Assembly: GCA_963682055.1 (NCBI GenBank)
Contig: OY821742.1
Location: 32,707,060-32,771,059 of the forward strand
Source of the DNA: Primula veris
Taxonomy: Eukaryota; Streptophyta; Magnoliopsida; Ericales; Primulaceae
DNA length: 64,000 nt
Direction: 5' to 3'
Shown here: piece after piece, positions 11,265 through 23,591 of the stretch
Layout of the letters: every line of letters begins with the position of its first letter
How positions within the stretch are numbered: the first letter of the stretch is position 1
Made by a program: the position numbers and the translations under genes
Notes under the pieces: generated by a model
The model's input: the letters and a program-made list of their open reading frames with translations, nothing else
Told to the model about the DNA's origin: nothing
The model's database searches: none

Positions 11265-12356
11265 TGTAACGACTCGGAAATTTTGGTATTTATTATTGAT
11301 CTGTATTATTTTTCTAAAGTGACATTAATGAATTGTGTAATTGTATATATGTGAAATAAATAATTTAATAATGCATATGTAAGAATAATGTTGGGTTATA
11401 TTTGTAATTAGTAATAATTATGTGGGCTAATGTGGTTATTTAAATAAAAACTAAAACCTAATTCATATATATATAAACACAAACGTTTATACATACATAT
11501 ATACAGTATACATACGCCGTCATATATATATAGACACGTATAATGAGAGAGAAGACCGGGAGAGATAAGAGATGAGAGAGAGAGTTGTGACGAAGCGAGG
11601 ACGAGAGGAGAGGTCGGTGACCAGGCCAAGTCAGGCCGTGGTGATGGGTGGCGATTGTGGCGGTGTTTGGGTTTCCGACATCCGCTTCGGGAGTTGATTG
11701 GGTGCTCATCCAGTTTCCGTTTTTTTTTTGAACAAATATATTTTCTTAACATACTCTTCAAGATCTATCAAGGTGTGTAAGCCTGCTCTTTTGATTTTCA
11801 CTTTTATAAAAACCCAGTTTTAGGATTTTATTAATAATCCAAATTTATATAAGTTTTATTAATTCATAACTCGTTTTAATATCGTTTAGGGGTAGTTTGA
11901 GCGCAAATAGCAGGCTATCCAGATCTTGTTATATTGTTTGGTGGGTATTCGACTTGAATTTTGGATATTTTGACAAACGAGCCCTTGTTTGTTTCGGTAA
12001 GGGTGAGAAATATGATTTCGCTTTAAAAGCGGGGTTTGTGTGATGTTTGTTGCATATTAATTTAGGTTCGAATATTGATATATGTTGTCATAACAAATAT
12101 GGTGGCGCATTTGCATCATACTGACTAGCGATTTTTATATTTACTATACTTAGAACATAATTTGTGAAAATGTGATATAAATTAAACATTTGAGAAATGT
12201 GAAGGTGTTGACAGTGTGTATAATTATGTGGTGGTACTCTGATCAAAATGATGTGTCTCAAGTGACATTCGATAACTAACTAATTGTAACATTACAAAGT
12301 GTTGTGCACTATTTTCATTGTGTGGACTTTACTGTTTTCCCCATTTCAGAGTCTTT

Positions 12357-12415
<59 letters not shown>

Positions 12416-13523
12416 GGATTGTATACCAATGTGTGTGGGGTACCATTGTATTATGGGTACCTGAGCAGTGGCTCTAAAGGTGGGTACATTTGTACTATTG
12501 TGTATTTAAGTATGAGCCCCAGAGGCTTACGGTGAGAGCCCGGAAACTTACGCAAGTATTAGGTATATCGGTACCATATGGGTAGTGCCTTTAAAGTCGG
12601 CCCCATATCTCTAGTCACATACTGTAGTGTCAGAATGTGGGTGGGGGTACCATTGTATTATGGGTCCTTGAGCAGTGGTTCTAAAGGTGGGTACGTATAT
12701 GATCAATCCCGACTTTGTTTTCGTTGAATTTTATTTTGATTATCATAATTAATTTATTTAAACTTTATTTATTTATTCATTTATTGTGAATGTGTGAGTT
12801 ACTGAGATGGTTACATTTTCCATAAAATTGTCTTGTCATTATTTATCATGATGATATATTTGGCATGTTAGGATTGTATGTGCATGCTTAGTAGCACGCG
12901 CCACTTTTAAGGCGAGATTGTTTTCTTATCTCATTTCTTTGTTTCCTGTAGGTTTTGTTTTCTATCGACGTATAGATATCGACTTAAGCCGTGATGAAGC
13001 TTAGAGAGATTGATAGTGCCTCAGTTATCGGGTTACACTTGATCGCGCGCACGTTAGACTCTTTATTCATGTTCAGATTATTTATTTAGTTGAGACATGT
13101 TGGCCTAATAAGCGTTTATCGCGAGTTTGTTCGTTATTTGCAAAAATACTTTATTCGTATCTTATTTATTTTTGACCACGTGTTTTTGGATCTTGATGGT
13201 TAGCTGGGTTGGATGTGACATTTTTTATTGTTGGTTTGGTTTTAGAAAGATCGCGTTTTCGACTTTTAATTATCTATATCGTATTATTTGAATAGGTTAA
13301 TTTTTTGTGAAAACAAATAGATACGCAAAAATTATGCTGAAATTTCTATAAATTCTTTTAAAACAAAAATATATTTTTGTTTTGTGTTGTCACATTTAAG
13401 TATCGTGGGCTACGCTTAGGCCAATCGTCATTCAATGTGATTATCGGCATGTCCTGAAAGATCTATTTGATTTTATTATATAGTGTGTTGTCGAATACTT
13501 CCGCATACTTCTGGGGCGTGACG
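11265..13523 (+). mobile_element. solo LTR (gypsy-like, type B) inside the tandem array
   Basis: It starts TGTAACGACTCGG and ends GGGGCGTGACG (expected CA mutated to CG). tactc (11260-11264) and tacac (13524-13528) are the TSD with one change; joined, they restore a normal array unit. The internal layout matches the LTR at 60397-62635: a GA-rich leader-like zone (about 11540-11660), a TA microsatellite (12364-12412) and tandem units containing gagcagtggctctaaagg. No coding sequence. LTR identity rests on the shared ends, TSD and homology to the second copy. Confidence 0.88.
12425..12700 (+). repeat. tandem units inside type-B LTR
   Basis: Two clear units containing ggtaccattgtattatggg and gtggctctaaaggtgggta (near 12440 and 12645), with an altered unit between. 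The homologous LTR at 60397-62635 has four. Confidence 0.75.
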
Positions 13524-14089
13524 TACACAATCGAGAAAGTGCATAAATAATCGAGAAAATACATACACAAAACGAGAAAAGTACATATACAATATGAAAA
13601 ATGCATACACAATCCAAAAAAATGCATACATAATCGAGAAAGGGATACACAATAAGAAAAGTACATATATAATAAGCAAAGTGCATAAATAATATAAAAA
13701 AATACATACACAATACAAAAAATTGCATACAAAAATAAGAAAAGTGCATACACAATCGAGAAAATGCATACACAATCGAGAAATACATACACAAATCGCG
13801 AAAATTGCATACACAATTAAAAAAGTGCATACACAATACAGAAAAATGTATACACAATCCAAAAAAAATGCATACGCAATCGAGAAAAGAGCATTCACAA
13901 TAACAAAAGTGCATACATAATATCAAACAGGACATACACAATATAAAAAAGTGCATAAACAATAATAAAATTGCTTATACAATAAGAAAAATGCATAAAA
14001 AATTGAGAAATTGCATACACAATAAGAAAAGTGCACACAATCCAGAAAAATGCATAAACAATCCTGAAAATTACATACACAATCCATAA
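13524..14089. repeat. degenerate 20-21-bp tandem array, right part
   Basis: About 27 units of the same type as 10557-11259 (for example tgcatacacaatcgagaaa). It is the continuation of one array split by the solo LTR. Minus-strand open frames here are again artefacts of the period. Confidence 0.92.
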
Positions 14090-14560
14090 AAAAAAATATT
14101 TTTTTGTGATTTTGGATATTTTGGATTTTTCATGCTTTTTTTTAATTTTTTTTTTACCATTTTTTGGATTCCCGACTTTTTTTAAGCTTTTTTCATTTTT
14201 TGGGTTTTTTTGGATTTTTTTTTTACCATTTTTTGGTTTTTTCCAGGTTCCCGATTTTTTTTAACTTTACTTTTGTGATTTTAGATTTTTCTTGGTTTTT
14301 TTAATTTTTTTTACCATTTTTCGGTTTCCCGACTTTTTTTGAACGTTTTTTTTTTTTTTTTTTTTTGTGATTTTGGATTTTTCTTGGTTTATTTTTTTTT
14401 TAACATTTTTCTTGGGGTTTTTTTCGGGTTCCCGACTTTTTTAAACATTTTTTCACCATTTTTTTTTGTATATTCAGATTATTATATTTTATTTATTTTT
14501 CCATTTCTATCATTTTTTTTAGTTTTTCCTATTTTTTTATTTCTATTGGATAATTAGGTG
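14090..14560. repeat. T-rich degenerate repeat
   Basis: Four to five loose units of about 70-90 bp combine tgattttggatttttc, a T-run, ttttaccattttt and ttcccgactttttt. It directly follows the 20-21-bp array, mirroring the A-rich leader on the left side. Confidence 0.7.
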
Positions 14561-16105
14561 AAAGACCAATGTTTAATTATTTTTTCGTAAATAGTTTTGT
14601 TTCTACATAGCAATACTTAATTAACTCTATATTTATTTGTGTTGTATGTTTTGAAAATAAAAGTTTTGTGGTGTAATTTTTGTTAATTAGACTTGAAAAA
14701 TTGTATGTTTTGGTAATTTTTCCTTGCTTATAACGTAAATTATTTGTCTTGGGGTATGTGATTCCGAGTCCCTTGATCTAATCGCACCCGTTGAACGAAA
14801 TCCTATACTCAATATAATCTTATTTATTTCTCATCTAAATCATACTCCTTCAGTCTTCACATATTAAACTTTCTTGTTATTTACGTTATGTAATTTAATG
14901 AGTACTATACCAATATTTCCAACAATACTAAAGTAGTGAACTAAAATCTATCAAAACATTGTACGGTAATAAGAATAAAAAGAAGAAGGCGAGGGCACGT
15001 ACGACGAGGAAGAACTCTTCTCTCAAAGATTTCATGAAACATATATAGCATAATGAAAATAATAAGGTTCATGACATATTTATAAGGATATATAGCTGTA
15101 CAAGTAAAAAGAAATAAAGAGGTAACGGTATTCCAGACCAACTAGGAAAGAATTAAATATAAACTCGAAAGATACGATTAACTTAGCATAGGTAATTCTC
15201 CATTCAATAACAAAACTAATCAGTGTGGTCACTAAATGGGTCTGTCATTAGTGATCGAAACAACCAGGCTAGAAGAAAAAAAAAATGTAAGCCTAAATTG
15301 CTGCAGCCACATGTTAGTTGATTTTAAACATTAAAAGTTATAAATAGTTTGATTAAAAATTAAAATAAATAAGTTTTGTTCTTTCAAAAAAAATAAAAAA
15401 TAAAAAATTTTGTGGTCTCTATCGATCGTTGCAGTGTTATTGGTTATATTTGTAACTTCTTTTTGGTAGTGGAAGTGTTTATTGCACAAGTGGCCAGCAA
15501 TATGGTTGTATTTTGTATCGTATTGTATACCACTACATATTCTGTTGATAGAATGACAGTTAGGGTATCTTGCGGTTAATATGAGTTACCATTTTCTCAA
15601 GAATTCAGCTTTAGTTCATTCTATTCAGATGTTTTAAAATTCAATACTGTTCATCAGTATATATATAAGCAAATAATTGATTGTTTGTTCTCTTTGAAAA
15701 TTGAAGAAGAGAAGCTAACTCAGTAATCACTATGTATATAAGAATGTGGCACTTCTTGTTGTTCTGCATATAGTTACTCTCTTTTTTCCATTTTAAAAAT
15801 CTGTAGTGTCTTGGAAAAATTAACCTTGTAAAAGTTGCATCAATATAATTTTTTTTTTAATGTTTGATTGTTTTTTGCAGCATGGCATGTGCTCGGTGTG
15901 TGTTAGGATTGTTTAATTGTAGCTCATTTTTCTTTTAATCTACATGTCTACATGTAATATATATCTACAGGATTTGGATTTTTAGTTAATATAGTGATAC
16001 TTGTTAAATAACTTAATTAAGTTTGACTACATTAATATTCTTTTGAATATTATTTTTGTTCCCCTTAAAATTTGATATATATAATTTACTCTATGCCAGT
16101 AATTA
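14561..16105. other. gene-free AT-rich stretch
   Basis: No coding region, RNA gene or bounded repeat recognised. Confidence 0.5.
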
Positions 16106-16527
16106 GAGCATCCACAATAGTTATGTTAATATTAACAATATTAACTTTGACACGTCATCATTTAATTACATGTTAAATGACATATGTGTAACTTAAATTT
16201 AACATTCACATTAGTGTATTAACTTAACAAATTTATCTAATTTTAATTAAAATTAATTATCAATTGAAATCTCATTAATTAGTCATTTTGTAAATCCCAC
16301 TAAAATAGTAACTAAAATAGTAATAGTTGAAATAGAGTTCACGTTCAAATTAATGATATTTTGCCACATCATCAATTAACAACATTAAAAACATTGTTAT
16401 CTTTAATAACTTTTTTAACATCTATAAAGATAACACATGATTTAACATAACTAATTGAGACAAAAAATTGTATTTTTAGCTAGCTATTTTAGTTAACAAT
16501 AGAGATAACAACACTATTTTAGATGCA
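16106..16527. mobile_element. probable MITE
   Basis: The left end gagcatccacaatagttatg and the reverse complement of the right end (gcatctaaaatagtgttgtt) align over about 20 bp with several mismatches, giving degenerate terminal inverted repeats on a 422-bp AT-rich, non-coding body. gagcatccacaat is a common start of plant DNA-transposon MITEs. The superfamily and TSD cannot be fixed by eye. Confidence 0.5.
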
Positions 16528-16647
16528 TTTACTAAATTACGTTAGAAGAAAATCTTAATAAACCGAAATAAACTAGCAAACATGATATGTTCTGAAGGGA
16601 CTTCGGTTCTATTTCTTGTTCCTCTTCAGGCTTGTGCGTTGATTATA

Positions 16648-18468
16648 TGTCAAACCCCAAATTCCGAAAACACGAACACAAGGCATGACCTTTTTAAACA
16701 AAAGGAAAAAGAACCTGCTGGTACAAAATTTAAGTTTTAAAAGAAAAAGACTTGCGAGCTAAAGGAACAGTTAAACAATTAAATAAAAATGTTTGCCAAA
16801 CGCGGCTACAAGACAAGAAGATATATAAAGATTTATAAAAGATATCAAACGAAAGTAGTTTGCCCATAGTCTACAACCTCAAAAACTAGTCTAAGTGAAA
16901 AGAAAGCAACTGAAAGAAGCCTCGAGCCCATGCGATACTTCGCTAATGCTACAATCCGAAAGTGCCAACCTAAGTTGTACCTGAAAGACAAAACTGTAAC
17001 GGTGAGTCCCACGTACATACATAGACGGGACGGCATCACACAAGATACCATCAGTCCATCCCATAAATGCAACAACTCACAACAACAACTACAATGACAA
17101 CTTATAAAAAGAAATAAAATAACTTCGTACAATGAAATAAATTAAATAACTCCAACACACATCTATAGCAAACATGGATCTCTCACGCCACCTACCTCAG
17201 TCCGTAAGGTAGGTCATTCCCTATACCCCTCGGCCGTCTTATGTCCCCGGTATAGGAAGAGACATAGACCATTGATAACAAAAATTAGATTCAAAGTGCG
17301 CACTTGGACCTCTTTACGCCACTGCCCCCAGTCCATACAACGAGTCATTCCCTATACCCCTCGGCCGTCTTATGTCTCCGGTATAGGAAGAGACATAGAC
17401 TATTGCTAACAAATAAATAATAAAAGTGCACACTAGGACCTCTTCACGCCACTCGCCCCAGTCCGTACGACGAGTCATTCCCTATACCCCTCGGCCGTCT
17501 TATGTCCCCGGTATAGGAAGAGACATAGACCATTGCTAACAAATAAATAAATCACAAGGCCTCGGCCAATAATATTAAACCATTCAATTATCACGTTCTC
17601 ATATGTTACTTTAACGTAATTCCACAAAACACGTAAGCATAGGTACTAAATTCACAACTAGCTAAACAAGTCCAACAACATAAAATCTCATTCAGGCATT
17701 TTAATAAACACCTTATATGCATAAACTACAATTCATCTTTATTCATCATAAATTCACCCAATTTCATCAACAACTAAAATATCCCATAATCAACTCATAA
17801 AAACACGTAAACCCATCTATTCTCATTAATTCGAAATTAATAAGTCTAATTTCTCAACTTCTACAATTCAAATAAGTGAATTAAAGGTGTAACAAATAAA
17901 ACCCAATTAACAATTTAAGAACATAATTGAGATAAAAGGCAAAAACCCCCAATTTAAAATAAATGCAAGACCTAACCCTAACATACACCCTCGTCTAGTC
18001 GCAATGGATAACCCCCGTTACCTTATTGCGTAGAGGAGATCATTCCAGTAAGAGCCCGCTAACGTGGTTTCTTCTTCTTCTTCCTAAGTTTTGGAATCTT
18101 TCTTTTCTCTCTTTTCTCTCTTGTTTTTGGTTTTTCTGCTTTGAAAGTGGGCTGAATTAAAAATGTTCAAACTGTTTTGAGAGAGTTTGTGGAAGCGAAC
18201 TATTTGGTCCCCAATGTTTTAAAAGTTAACTCATGATCCAAAAATATTATTTTACTACTCAAAAATAACAAATCTTTAGAAAAAAATCTATTGGGTCCTT
18301 TTTATTTATAAAATTAGTAACAGATTTTTAAAATAATTTTTTTCGGAAGAGTTTCGGTTTTTGGCTAAAAATTAGTCGAGTGACTGGTTTTTGGTAAAAT
18401 TTGTATAAAACATTTTTGGATAAATTAAAACATAAATAAAACCATTAATAAAAATACGGGATGTTACA
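16648..18468 (-). repeat. 3' LTR of gypsy-1
   Basis: 1821 bp, from TGTCAAACCCC on the plus strand to GATGTTACA; on the minus strand it starts TGTAACATCCCG. It contains three tandem units of about 120 bp (17168-17545). The 5' LTR of the same element lacks about 500 bp covering those units. Confidence 0.92.
17168..17545. repeat. three-unit tandem repeat in gypsy LTR
   Basis: Units of about 120 bp each contain gtcattccctatacccctcg and an agagacatagaccattg-type end. The same triple repeat is seen in the LTRs at about 26590-26955 and 52738-53105, so it belongs to the LTR family. Confidence 0.88.
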
Positions 18469-18510
18469 ACTAACCCAAGAGAATTTCGTCCCGAAATTTT
18501 CCTCTCTAAA
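18469..18510 (-). other. polypurine tract region of gypsy-1
   Basis: On the minus strand a purine-rich stretch with tttcgggacgaaattctctt stands a few bases before the 3' LTR, as at 51728-51748 in gypsy-2. Confidence 0.65.
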
Positions 18511-18805
18511 GAACTACACCAAGAAATGATAAACTTTTATAAATAAGACCATAAGAATTTAAACGTACAATTCGTGTCACAATTCAAGAAATAAAATACG
18601 CAGGGTTCACAACCCGTAACAACTCCACAACGTCTACAAAACTCAAAATACAGCCTTTCTAGTAAACTACACTCTAATAAAATAAACTCCAAACTCTAAT
18701 AAAATAAACTCCAAACTCTAGGCGTTACAACCCTTCCCCGATAAAGAAATTTCGTCCCGAAATTAGAAAACATCTAAACAAAAGTACCTAAAGAAAGTAC
18801 GAGGT
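18511..18805 (-). other. 3' untranslated part of gypsy-1
   Basis: Non-coding segment between chromodomain and polypurine tract. It holds a short direct repeat (ctctaataaaataaactcca, twice, near 18670-18715) and a second cgggacgaaattt word near 18750. Confidence 0.6.
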
Positions 18806-20134
18806 CAGGATACTTCCTCTTTATCTCATCCTCGCGTTCCCAAGTTGACTTCTCGGCCCCATGGTGTTTTCAAACCACCTTTACCAATCTAATCGTTTTT
18901 CCTTGAAGTTTCTTCTCTTGCACATCGATAATCCTCATAAGTCCCACTTCGTAGGTCACATCCGCACTATCCTCAATGTCCTTAAAGTCCACCACGTGTG
19001 AAGGGTCGTGATGATACTTTTTCAACATTGACACATGGAACACCGGGTGAACCCCTGCCAACTTTGGTGGCAAGTCCAACCGGTATGCAACTTCTCCAAC
19101 TCGGTCCACGATCTCAAATGGTCCGATAAATCTCGGGCTCAACTTCCTTTTAGAGCCAAACCTCATAATCCCTTTCATTGGCAAAACTCACAAAAATACT
19201 TGATCCCCCTTTTCGAACTCCAAAGGTCTCCTCCTCTTATCCGCATAACTCTTTTGCCTACTTCAAGCTGTCTCCAGCCTTTGTCGAATTAACTTAATCT
19301 TTTCTGTTGTTTCTTGAATCAATTGCGGTCCTAACATTACCGCTTCTCCCACCTCGGTCCAACACACCGGAGACCTACACGGCCGCCAGTATAAAGGCTC
19401 GAAAGGTGCCATGCAAATACTAGCTTGAAAGCTATTATTATACGCAAACTTCACTAAGGGTAGATGGCTCTCCCAGCCTCCCTTGAAGTCATTCACACAT
19501 GCGCGCAACATATCCTCTAGCACTTGGATAGTCCGCTCCGATTGTCCATCCGTTTGGGGATGGAACGCCGTACTCATTGTCAACTTGGTCCCTAAGGCAT
19601 TTTTTAATGCGCCTCAGAACCTCAACACAAACCTCGCATCTCAATCCGATACTATCGAAATCGATACCCATGAATTCTACCAATTTTCTTAATATACTTT
19701 TGTCCCAAGATTTCCACCGAATTCATCATTTTAATTACAATGAAGTGTGGGGATTCGGTCAAACGGTCGACCACAACCCACACAGCGTCATTCCCACATA
19801 CCGATTTAGGTAAGTTGGACACAAAATCCATTGCTATCCTTTCCCACTTCCATTCCGCCACCGGTAAGGGTTGGAGCATACCCGCCGGCCTTTGGTGTTC
19901 CGCCTTCACTTCCTGGCAAGTTAGGCACCTGCTAACATATGAAGCTACATCTCATTTCATTCCGGGCCACCAAAATTGTCTCTTCGTATCATGGTACATT
20001 TTCATCCCGCCGGGATGAACGGCTAATCGGGAGTGGTAAAACTCCTTTAATACCTCGTTCCTCATATTTTCCATCACATAAGTCCTTCCCTTAAATCGTA
20101 GTCCTCCATTGGTTCCTTTCGTCCAACCATCTAA
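18806..20134 (-). pseudogene. gypsy-1 integrase and chromodomain, broken
   Basis: Minus-strand remains of the integrase: HHCC zinc region with HPGG and CLTCQ (about 19915-20060), the catalytic core with MDFVSNLPKS (about 19820) and [14 protein letters not shown] (about 19540), the C-terminal [20 protein letters not shown] segment (about 19080), then a chromodomain ([21 protein letters not shown], and TWERED after a stop). A chromodomain steers integration to marked chromatin in this family. Breaks: a TGG-to-TGA stop within the chromodomain at about 18868, a stop between integrase N-terminus and core, and frameshifts near 19200 and 19680. Coverage otherwise matches the intact-frame copy at 49270-51207. 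Confidence 0.88.
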
Positions 20135-21055
20135 TCATTCGCTCGAATTCATCTGTTTCTCATAGTTCTCCACTTTCTCGTCCCCATCTTGCGCTTCCAA
20201 AACCCTACTCACAAGTTCCGGTTGTACCACTATTGTGTACAAGGTCCCCACATTAACATGCCTCAACTCCAAGTTGAATTCGTTCACTTTTCCCATCATC
20301 CTCCATTCCTCGATCGCCATATGCGCTAAGGTCGCATGGGACTTTCGACTCAAAGCATCCGCCACTACATTGGCCTTTCCCGGGTGATAGTGCAAGTCGT
20401 AGTCGTACTGTTCCAAATACTCCATCCATCGTCGTTGTCGCATATTTAGATCCCGTTGGGTAAAAATATACCCTAAGCTCTTGTGATCCGAGAACACTTC
20501 GAATCTTTTCTCGAACAGATAATGTCTCCATATCTTCAACGCATGAACTATTGCCGCTAGCTCTAGGTCATGTGTTAGATAGTTCTTTTCGTGAACCTTT
20601 AGTTTTCACAGAGCATATGCGATAACCTTTCCATCTTGCATCAAGACGCAACCCAAACCTTCCTTCGAAGCATCGCAATACAATTGGTAACCCTTCCCTT
20701 GCTCGGGAATAACTAGTATGGGGGAACTAGTCAACCGCTTCTTGAGCTCTAGGAAAGCTTCCTCACAAGCCTCACTCCACACAAACTTCACCCCTTTCTT
20801 GGTAAGGAGAGTCATTGGATTCGCTAACTTCGAGAAATCCTTGACGAACAGTCGATAGTATCACGCTAAACCCAAGAAACTCCGAATCTCGAACACATTT
20901 TTCGGTTGTGCCCAATTCAAAACCGCCTCAATTTTCATCGCATCCACCTTTACCCCTTCTTCTGAGATCACATGTCCAAGAAATTTCACCTCATTTAGCC
21001 AAAACTCACATTTGCTAAATTTTCTGTAAAGTTGGTGCTCCCTCAACGTGAGCAA
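20135..21055 (-). pseudogene. gypsy-1 RT C-terminus and RNase H, broken
   Basis: Minus strand: RT thumb with [20 protein letters not shown] and [10 protein letters not shown] (20861-21055), the linker [18 protein letters not shown], and RNase H with [13 protein letters not shown] and later [13 protein letters not shown] and ADALSRK (20135-20815). The catalytic Asp residues of RNase H are visible. Stops near 20858 and 20605 split the frame. It continues the RT of 21083-22198 after a short break near 21070. Confidence 0.88.
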
Positions 21056-21082
21056 CGCTAAACGGAGATGCTCCTCGTGTTC

Positions 21083-22198
21083 CTATCTTGAACTCGAGTA
21101 AATCAAGATGTCGTCGACGAAGACCACCACGAACTTGTCGAGATACTCCTTAAAGATCCGGTTCATTAACTCCATAAATGCCGCCGGTGCATTAGTTAAA
21201 CCGAATGGCATGACCACAAACTCATAGTGGCCATACCGGGTCCTAAAGTCCGTTGTTGAAATGTCCTCATCCTTCACCATCAATTGGTGATAGCCGGATC
21301 GCAAATCGATTTTTGAAAAGAACGTCGCTCCCTTCAGTTGGTCAAACAAATCGTCAATTCGAGGTAGTGGGTACTTATTCTTAATAGTCACCATATTTAG
21401 CTTTTGATAATCGATGCACATCCTCATCAATCCATCCTTCTTTTGCACAAATAAGGCCGGTGCAGCCCACGGTGACGTACTCCGCCTAATAAACCCCTTC
21501 TCTAGCAGTTCTTGTAACTGCTTACTTAACTCTTTTAACTCAGCCGGTGTCAATCGGTACGGGGAAATGGCTATGGGTGACGTTCCCGGTACCAAATTGA
21601 TAGAAAAATCTAACCCTCTCTTTGGTGGTAACCCCGGTTGATCCTTCGTAAACACATCTCTAAAATCGTCCACTACGCTTGGCCATATTTCCACTTCCTC
21701 CTCGTTATCCACTATCGAGAGACTAGCCAAAAGAGAAGACAGGTTGCCCACAACCCGCTTGGAATAATAAGGGATTGAAGAAAGGGTAGCGTCTCTTTCC
21801 CCATGAAAGAACACCTCATCTCCGGATGAAGTTGTAAGGAAAACTTTTCGTCGAACACAATCGATAAAAGAGTTGAAATGAACCAACCAGTCCATTCCAA
21901 GTATCATGTCGAATCCCGACATCTCTATAACAACTAAATCAAACATAAACATGTGGTCCGCGACCATTATCTCACAAGACCGACACACTCGGTCCAATAC
22001 AACTCGACCCCCAACAGGAGTCTCTACAACAATCGGGTTCTCTAGAACCCCAATTTCTAACGACAAAGACTCAACTAGACATTTAGATATAAAAGAATGC
22101 GAAGCTCCCGTATCGAAAAGAACATGTGCCCAAGATGAGCACACAAGAACCATACCTTGTACATTTGCCGGGTCTCCTTGGTTTGGCAACTGTGGCAC
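21083..22198 (-). pseudogene. gypsy-1 protease and reverse transcriptase
   Basis: One 371-residue minus-strand frame. The N-terminal half holds an aspartic protease ([10 protein letters not shown] near 22110, and [10 protein letters not shown] near 21890). After a linker, the RT follows with [49 protein letters not shown] and the catalytic FVDDILIY. It is uninterrupted over this part, but its upstream gag and downstream RNase H are broken, so no functional polyprotein can result. Protease matures Gag-Pol and RT copies the element RNA in virus-like particles. Confidence 0.92.
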
Positions 22199-23591
22199 GA
22201 CATATAGACGAGCTTGAGCTGGTGGGTTTCCTTGCGGTCCTCGATTTCCCCTATTATTTCCTCGGTTTCCCAGGCCTTGATGGCCTCCTCAGTAGTTCCC
22301 ACAGTTTCCCCCTCCTTTGTGGTTACCACGAAACCCTCCCCCTTGGGTCCCAGGTAATTGGTGTTGTGGCACAAATTTCGGTCCTCTTGGTGGTGGTGGT
22401 GGCAACCTAGGTTGGTTAAAAGGCCGGTTGGTGTCAATTCTTCCTTGTCCCCTGGGACAAACCCTTGCCGTATGTCCAAATCGGTTGCAAGTCCTATATT
22501 AGATTCTAGGGCATTCGAATTGTCGATGGTTCGCATCTTCACAGTGGAAACACGCTCTCCTCATCACGACGTTTGTAGGTAGTGGATTAAAACCCCTCTC
22601 TCCTCTGCCTTATTATGGAAAATGCAAATTATTCGCCATATCCCAAGTCCGCTTCTTCTATTCGCTCGGAGCATTTCCGGTTTTCGACTTCTCCAAGATT
22701 CTCTTGCTACGGAGTAGAGCTCCTTCCATAGCTTGAGCCGATTTTACCAAGTCATTATAGTTGACATGGCGGGCCGATGCCAATTGCAATGAGATGGTCG
22801 GGTTCAGCCCCTTCATGAATCTCCTACATTTTTCTGCACCCCCTAGAACTGAGTCTAGGGCTACCTCGACAGTGAGGTAAAGTTTAGCTGGTATGCTTGA
22901 ACAGTCATACCTCTTTGATATAGTTCATCGAACTGCCTCCTTATTTCATCCTTATAAGAATCGGGAAGAAACTGTCGATTATACAATTCGATGAACTCGT
23001 TCCAGTCGACGTTGGTTAAGTCGTAAGTATCCACGATCATCAACCACCACTTCCGTGCTTCACCCTTTAGGTGAAACTGAGCCATATTCACCCGTTGTTC
23101 CCCATCTACTATCCCCGCTGCCGATAAGTATTTCTCCATTTCATCCACCCATCCCTCATCTATGGATGGTTCACCTATCCCATCGAAAGTCGGAGCCCCC
23201 AATCGGGTGAAGTTAAGCAATCCATTGTTACTTGAACTTCCAGCTTGTGCATTCTTCACCATCATTTGCACCACCTTCTTAAGGTCGGTCATCACTTGGT
23301 TAGCGGTTACCGATTCTGGTTTAGTACGTATGTCTCCTCTTCTTCCTCATTCATCTCCTCATATACATTCTCAGCTTCTTCCTCTTCCTCGGTTTGCTCA
23401 GGTGGTGTGGCCCTAGTGTTACCTCTCCCCCCACGACCTCTAGCAGCCCTTCTCCCTCTAGTTGCTCCCCTCCCCCTTGGAGCTCTTCTTCCTCTTCCAT
23501 TTACCCCACCTCGGGTAGCCACACCGCTTGATGGTGGTGCGCCCCCGTGTGTAGCTGTTCCTCGTCCACCAGTTCTCGTGGTAATAGCCAT
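22199..23591 (-). pseudogene. gypsy-1 gag, broken
   Basis: Start MAITTRTGGRGTATHGG at 23591 with an Arg/Gly/Ala-rich head and an acidic Glu tract, then after a stop near 23305 the retrotransposon gag domain (FTRLGAPTFDGIGEPS, WVDEMEKYLSAAGI, FHLKGEARKWW; 22861-23295), then a frameshifted region with zinc-knuckle remnants (CFHCEDANHR, CNRFGHTARVC near 22480-22560) and a Pro/Gly-rich tail before the protease. Gag forms the particle. Stops and frameshifts at about 23300, 22860 and 22500 make it non-functional. Confidence 0.88.

Noticed and set aside
10557..14089. CRISPR-like array
   Set aside because: Units are contiguous and degenerate with no spacers, in a plant genome; it is a tandem repeat.
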